NCBI GenBank assembly: GCA_035048485.1
Contig: CM068583.1
Span: 46,567,790 to 46,631,789, forward strand
Direction of reading: 5' to 3'
Length of the DNA: 64,000 bases
Source: Pteria penguin
Taxonomy: Eukaryota > Mollusca > Bivalvia > Pterioida > Pteriidae
Each line of letters begins with the position of its first letter. The stretch's first letter is position 1. The notes beneath the pieces were generated by a model that saw only the letters and a list, made by a program, of their open reading frames with translations, made no database searches and had not been told where the DNA came from. The translations under genes were made by a program, and so were the position numbers. Shown piece after piece: positions 36,901 through 42,900 of this stretch.

Positions 36901-39900
36901 AAAGACCTAATAAGAAACCTTCTTCTCAAAAATTGATAATATGGGTTATATCTTCTAAACCAATAGAAGTGTTTTGATAATTCATACATGGGTTCCTATG
37001 TTAAGAGCTTTCATTTGATACCATGACTTTTGACCTTGTGACCTTGACCTTGGAATTTAAACTACTTATTAAATTTTTACCTGGTCTTTTTAGTCCACAT
37101 GAGCTAAAGGCTCAAGTGAGCTATATTCATAGCCCGTCGTTGTCGGTCATCAACTTTTCACATATTCGACTTCTCCTCTGCAGCTGCTTCACAGAATTTC
37201 ACCAAACTTTACTGGAAGTAAGTATTCAAGGTCCTCTACCACTTTGTGTTTTTCAACCCGATCTGTAATTCAAGATGGCTACCATGGGCTGTGAATGGTT
37301 GACACATTTTCGATGTATTCTCCAAATATGCTTCACAGACTTGCATCTAAAGATATTTTTTTAGAATTAAATAAGATACTCTTATACATTTGAAAACACT
37401 GCAGCACAATTCCTCATGCTTACAGGACAAAGATTTTTATAACTTTTGACAACAATTGAACCTTTACTATGTAGTGATGGTACTGTCAAAGTTTTGTGAT
37501 TTATGGACCAATTGATTTTCTTAAGCCTTTTTTTTAAGACATCTACTTTATTCACTTTTTAGTCCCCTACCGGCATCGCTGAAGGGGACTATAGGTTTGC
37601 ACTCCGTCTGTCAGTCTGTCAGCCACACTCGTGTTTTCCGGACTTTTTTTCTAAATGCTTGTAGATATTCATCCAATTTTTGGTGTGTGAGTATACCACC
37701 ATGAGTTACAGATCAAGTTCGAGTTTCATTACGGTCCACTGGTTTTTGTCGGAATTATGGCCCTTTGAGTTAGAAAATTTCTTTAAAATGGCAGTTTTCC
37801 TGACTTTTTTTCTAAACGCTTGTAGATGTTCATCCAATTTTTGGTATGTGAGTATACCATCATGAGTTACAGATCAAGTTCGAGACAGTTCTAGTTTTCA
37901 TCATCATCAAAGGTTGCGATCAAATACTTAACTTGATGGCAGCCAGAAAGACAGTATGTTGTGTGAGTCTGTGTAGGTGTGTGTGTGCGTGTGTGTTTTG
38001 GGAGTCTTAGTTTTCCATTTGCCGGTAGGGGACTTGGTATTGCCTAAGCAATACTTTCAGAATGCTTGTTATAATTATTATTATTTTCTCTCATTTGAAC
38101 CTTTGAATAGGACATGGCCCTTCATATGAACATATTTGAATCCCTTTCATCCCAGTAAAATGCTTTATGTAAAATTTGGTTCAAATTGGCTCAGTGTTTC
38201 TAGAGAAGAAGTTGAAAAATGTTTAAGAGTTTATAGACAGACATAACAAGTAATCAGAAAAACTCAGTATTAGATTCAGTCATTTTTGTACAACGCAAAA
38301 AAAAAATCACTTTTAATAGAAATTGCATAAAATGAATGTATATCTTTAATATATATTTTACATAGTTTCTACATGTCTTGTTGGATTAACATCATACTTG
38401 GTAGAAATGGTCATTCGAGGTAGGCAGTGTGGTGTGTCATGGCCTTGAACGAAGGTTATATCTGCAAGGTCAAGGTGACAGTACATATGATGGGTAAATC
38501 ATTGTGCAGGCCATAATTTTTACCCTGTGCATGAATTTGAATAATATTTCACAAAATTGTTGCCAAGGACCCAGTGGTTTGTCATGACCTTGAACCAAGC
38601 TCTTATCTGCAAAATCAAGGTCACAATGCATACAATGGGTAGATCTTTGTCTCAGCCATAAATGTTTACCCCTTGAATGGATATTTCACAGAGTTGTTGC
38701 TTGGACCCAGGGTGAGTTATGACCTTGAACCAAGGTCATACCTGCAAGGTCATATTCACAGTGCATATGATGAGTAAATCTTTGTCAGGGACATAGCTTT
38801 TTACTCCTTTCATGGATTTAAATGATATTTCACAGAATTGTTGCTCAGGACCCAAGTGTGTGTCTTGACCTTTACCTATGGTCATATCTGGAAAATCAAG
38901 GACTTAGTGCATTTGATAAGTAAAATTTTGTCAGGGACATATTTTAACCACTTGCATGGATATGAGTAATATTTCACAGAATTTTTGTGATGGACCCATA
39001 GTTTGGTCAAGGTCATGGTCACAATGCATATGATTGATAATTCCTTGTCTAAGCCATAACTTTTTACTGCCTGTATGGATTTGATTAATATTTCACAGGA
39101 TTATTGCCATGAACCCAAAGGTGTGTCATGATCTTGAACCAAGGTCATATCTGCAAGGGGAAGGTCACATTGCTTATGTATGATAAATTTTGTCTGGGCC
39201 TTAACTTTCTACTGCCTGTATTGATTTGAATAATATTTCAGAGAATTGTTTCCCAGGTCTCAGAGGTGTGTCATGACTGTTAACCAGGGTGAAATTTCAT
39301 GATTAGCATTATCTTACAAGAGTAAAAAGTTAGGGAGGTAATTTAGAAGCTGTAAATAAGGGGGAAGGAAATTTCTCCATACTTCAATTGACCCCTCTTC
39401 AGATTCAGTGATGGGCGTATTATGCAGTATTAGGGTGTTGCTCATGCTACATGTTGTTTGAAGGAAATGTTTCTTAAGGGAGATACCCCTTTTGACTTAT
39501 TTTATTAAATCTGTGGTTAGCCACGTTTTGATGGATGGTGATGATAAACATCTTATGTGAGGCAGATTGAGTACTTCATGTCGGCCAAGCTTCTTTAAAA
39601 TCTTACATGTTCATTAGAGCTTTTGATAGCATTTGAATACTGCAGCCCCTTCTTTTTTTAATTGATTGATTGATTATTGTTTTACGTCACTCCACAATCA
39701 TTTCACGTATATGGTGATGACATCTGCCTGATGCATTGCATACAAATTTAGATCATTGCAACGGACCCATAGGAAGCAGTGAGGGATCTTTTACATGCCA
39801 CGCCTACTGTGACACAAGACTAAGTCCTAAAAGTATTACATGTGAACTAAAAGTCTTAGTTAAATGAAAAATCTGTCAAGAGGTTTCGGAGGAGAAGTCG

Positions 39901-42900
39901 AGAATGTGAAAATTTTACCAACGTATGCTAGACAAAATGTTATCAGAAAAGCTCACTTGTGCTCTTACTGAGTCTTAGCTCAGGTGATCTAAAAATGTGA
40001 AAGGAAATAAATTTTTTACTGTAAATTTCAGATATTATGATCAGGACCCTTGTACTATGCATGGTATTGTATCTACTATCATTTAAATTATATCTATTAA
40101 TGCATCATTGAATTGTAACACCTTAATAAATATCTTTTGAGTACAAATTCAAGTCAAAATTCATCAGCTCACCTGAGCCAAAATTGTCTTTTGTTCCATC
40201 CATACAATAATTAGTTAATTTCACAGAAGTTTATTACCACGTCATTTGTGATAACCAGCGCTTCTCCCATTTTGATATGGTATAGCTTTAAACCCAATTA
40301 AAAATGTACATTATTTGAGCTGAGTGTGATATTGTGACAAGTTGGTTATTCCATACACCCCTGCGTTGAAAACCACCCCTTCTTCTTTGATAGTTACTAC
40401 TTGGACAGTATGAAATGACCATTACATATTCATAAAATTCTCAGTGTGAGAAATTGGTAACAATATGATAATGAGAACATTCTATACACACAAATTTTAA
40501 GCCATCATGCCTTTAATTGGCTTTAACCAGTGTTTTTATTGTTTTATTTACTATAACATATCTATGTTACAAACAGTAGTTCTGTCTACTATCATATTCT
40601 ACAGTTTTATTACACTAATATAAAGTATAATCAATTACATTGATATAATTAGCTTTATGCAGATGAAGTCGCTGAGTGATGCAGAGATAAACACATTCAT
40701 AATATTTATCTATATACAAATTACAATTTCCAAAGTGGCATAGAAAGCTGGTGTGGCTCAGTGGATGAGGTGCTTGGCTTGTTACCAATAAGTCCGGGTT
40801 TGACTCCCACTGTGGGCACACTGGTGTCCTACCCTTTTGGATGAGACAGTATAAACTGAGGTCCCTTGTCATGGTAGGTGTTGCAGGTAAACAATTCCTC
40901 ACTGCTTCGGGAAGTAACTTTGTTTTACAAAGAACAAAGAAAGAAGTGTAAATTTTAAGCTCACCACTGACAAAACTTGCAGGATTTGTTTGTTTATGAA
41001 CTGGGTTTTTGGGGTTTTTTTGTATTTTTGTATTTTCTCTTTATGTAGAGCTACTGTGCAAGCATATGAAGTACTGATACATGAGTTTGCAGGTAAAGTC
41101 TCTTTTTTAATATTATTCCTACTATAATGTTGAATAAAGATTGATCATGTTTTGTGTGGCTGCAGTTGATCATAAAAGTAATACCGTAATAAATAGGCAT
41201 ATATCATTACATCAGTATATGTTAACAAAGTGTGTAACTTCATTTACTGATTTCAAAATTTAGCCTAAATATATATATACAAATATGAATGACATTTGGC
41301 CTGTTATCTTCTTTGAAGTATGTAAAGGATCAATAATTGGTCCTGCCTGAATTAGCCTTTCTTTATGACATTACACCTATGTAAGCTTTGAGTTATGCTG
41401 AAATATTTGTTGAAAAAAGCCATCTGATGTAATATATTAATTTCACATTTTTATTTTTCAGAAAATGAAGAGAAAAAGAAACAAGAAATAAAAACATTAA
41501 CAGCTGAATACAAAACATTCAAGGAACAGGTAAAATAGTAATATAAAGTAATATAATAATTAAATAAGAATGGTAAAGAATTTAACAAAACTCTTACGTT
41601 TATTTGAGAAAGTGGTGTTTTTCCACATACATACATCTTTGGTCATGGTGGCCATTTTCCTTTCATGAGATTTAGTCGTCATGATGAATTTCTCATCATA
41701 TGGAGTTGTTGATATTCCAGTCTTATATACACACAACATAGCTCCCTTTGTTCGTCCATGATTAGGACATTCAGTGATATAAATAATGTGTATTATTTGG
41801 GATGATCAACCAACCATTTTTTTTTCTATTCTTACCATATCTAATTAGTGTTAAAGACACATTCGGCAATGTTTACCATATACTAGTAACTGAGGCATTG
41901 TTGCATATAATGGGACATACTTGTACTTCCATGTAGCAGGGAAAATTGTCTTAGTTTTTAGGATTGAACCCTTTATCTCTCTATATGTTGACAAATCAGT
42001 AGAGGACAATTTTGTTCAGAAGCTTACTGAAATAAATAGCATTTGTCATACATTTTATCTGTGACATATATTTATAAAGGGGTACAAACTTTACTGATTC
42101 AGATTATTAACACCAGCTGATAACAAATTTTACTGGATGAAAATCCTCTAATTAGATGACATTTGGTAATGTAAATGCTGACAGGTTCTGTGTAATCCAG
42201 TAAATGCCTGCTGTATAAATTTTAAAAGTGAAAATGTAAATTTCTTGCTGAATTTTGCTGCTTGTGGCAGAAGACAAATATATTCAAATAATAACAAATT
42301 CCTAGTACATGTATGTCATTTTGTAATTGACATTTCTTCCAGAAGCCGGTATGGCCTAATGGTATCACGCTCGCCTCCTGATCGGGAGGCTGGGGTTCGA
42401 GTCCCGCTCTGGTCATGCCGGTGTCCTGTCTTTCGGATGAGACCGAGGCCCTGTGTTTTGGTATGCATGGCACGTTAAAGATCCCTCACTGCTTCGGGTG
42501 GGTCTGTTGCAAAGGTCAAAATTTGTGTGCCCCGCATCAGGCAGATGGCGTCACCATATACGTGAAATATTTGTGGTATGACGTTAAACAAAAATCAATC
42601 AATCATTTCTTCCAGTAGCTGAATATGCTGGTATACTGATTACCATTGTAATGATAGTGATTATATAAAACTTCCTGAAAAATGATAATTCATTTTGGGG
42701 TTGTTTTTTCCGGATAATTTTAAAAAGAATACTCTATTTCATTAGTATGTGATGAGGCTTTTTCAGTGAGTCATTTTTTATACGCCCGTCATTAGACAGG
42801 ACGTATTATGTTATGGCGCCGTCCTCCATCCGGGGTCATGTTTTCCGGACTTTTTGTTACGATTGACTTACTTTTGACAGATTTATGGCCCTTGGACTTA

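Larger units (their letters stand above)
37091..39994 (+). mobile_element. Composite nest of repeats bounded by GAGCTAAAGGCTCA ends
   Basis: The left edge TAGTCCACATGAGCTAAAGG CTCAAGTGAGC carries a small hairpin. The right edge AGCTCACTTGTGCTCTTACT GAGTCTTAGCTCAGGTGA has the matching AGCTCA wording. Between them lie the family-2 element (37560-38070), a ~150-bp tandem array (38370-39445) and a SINE fragment (39662-39835). One outer element broken by later insertions is my inference. Confidence 0.45.
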
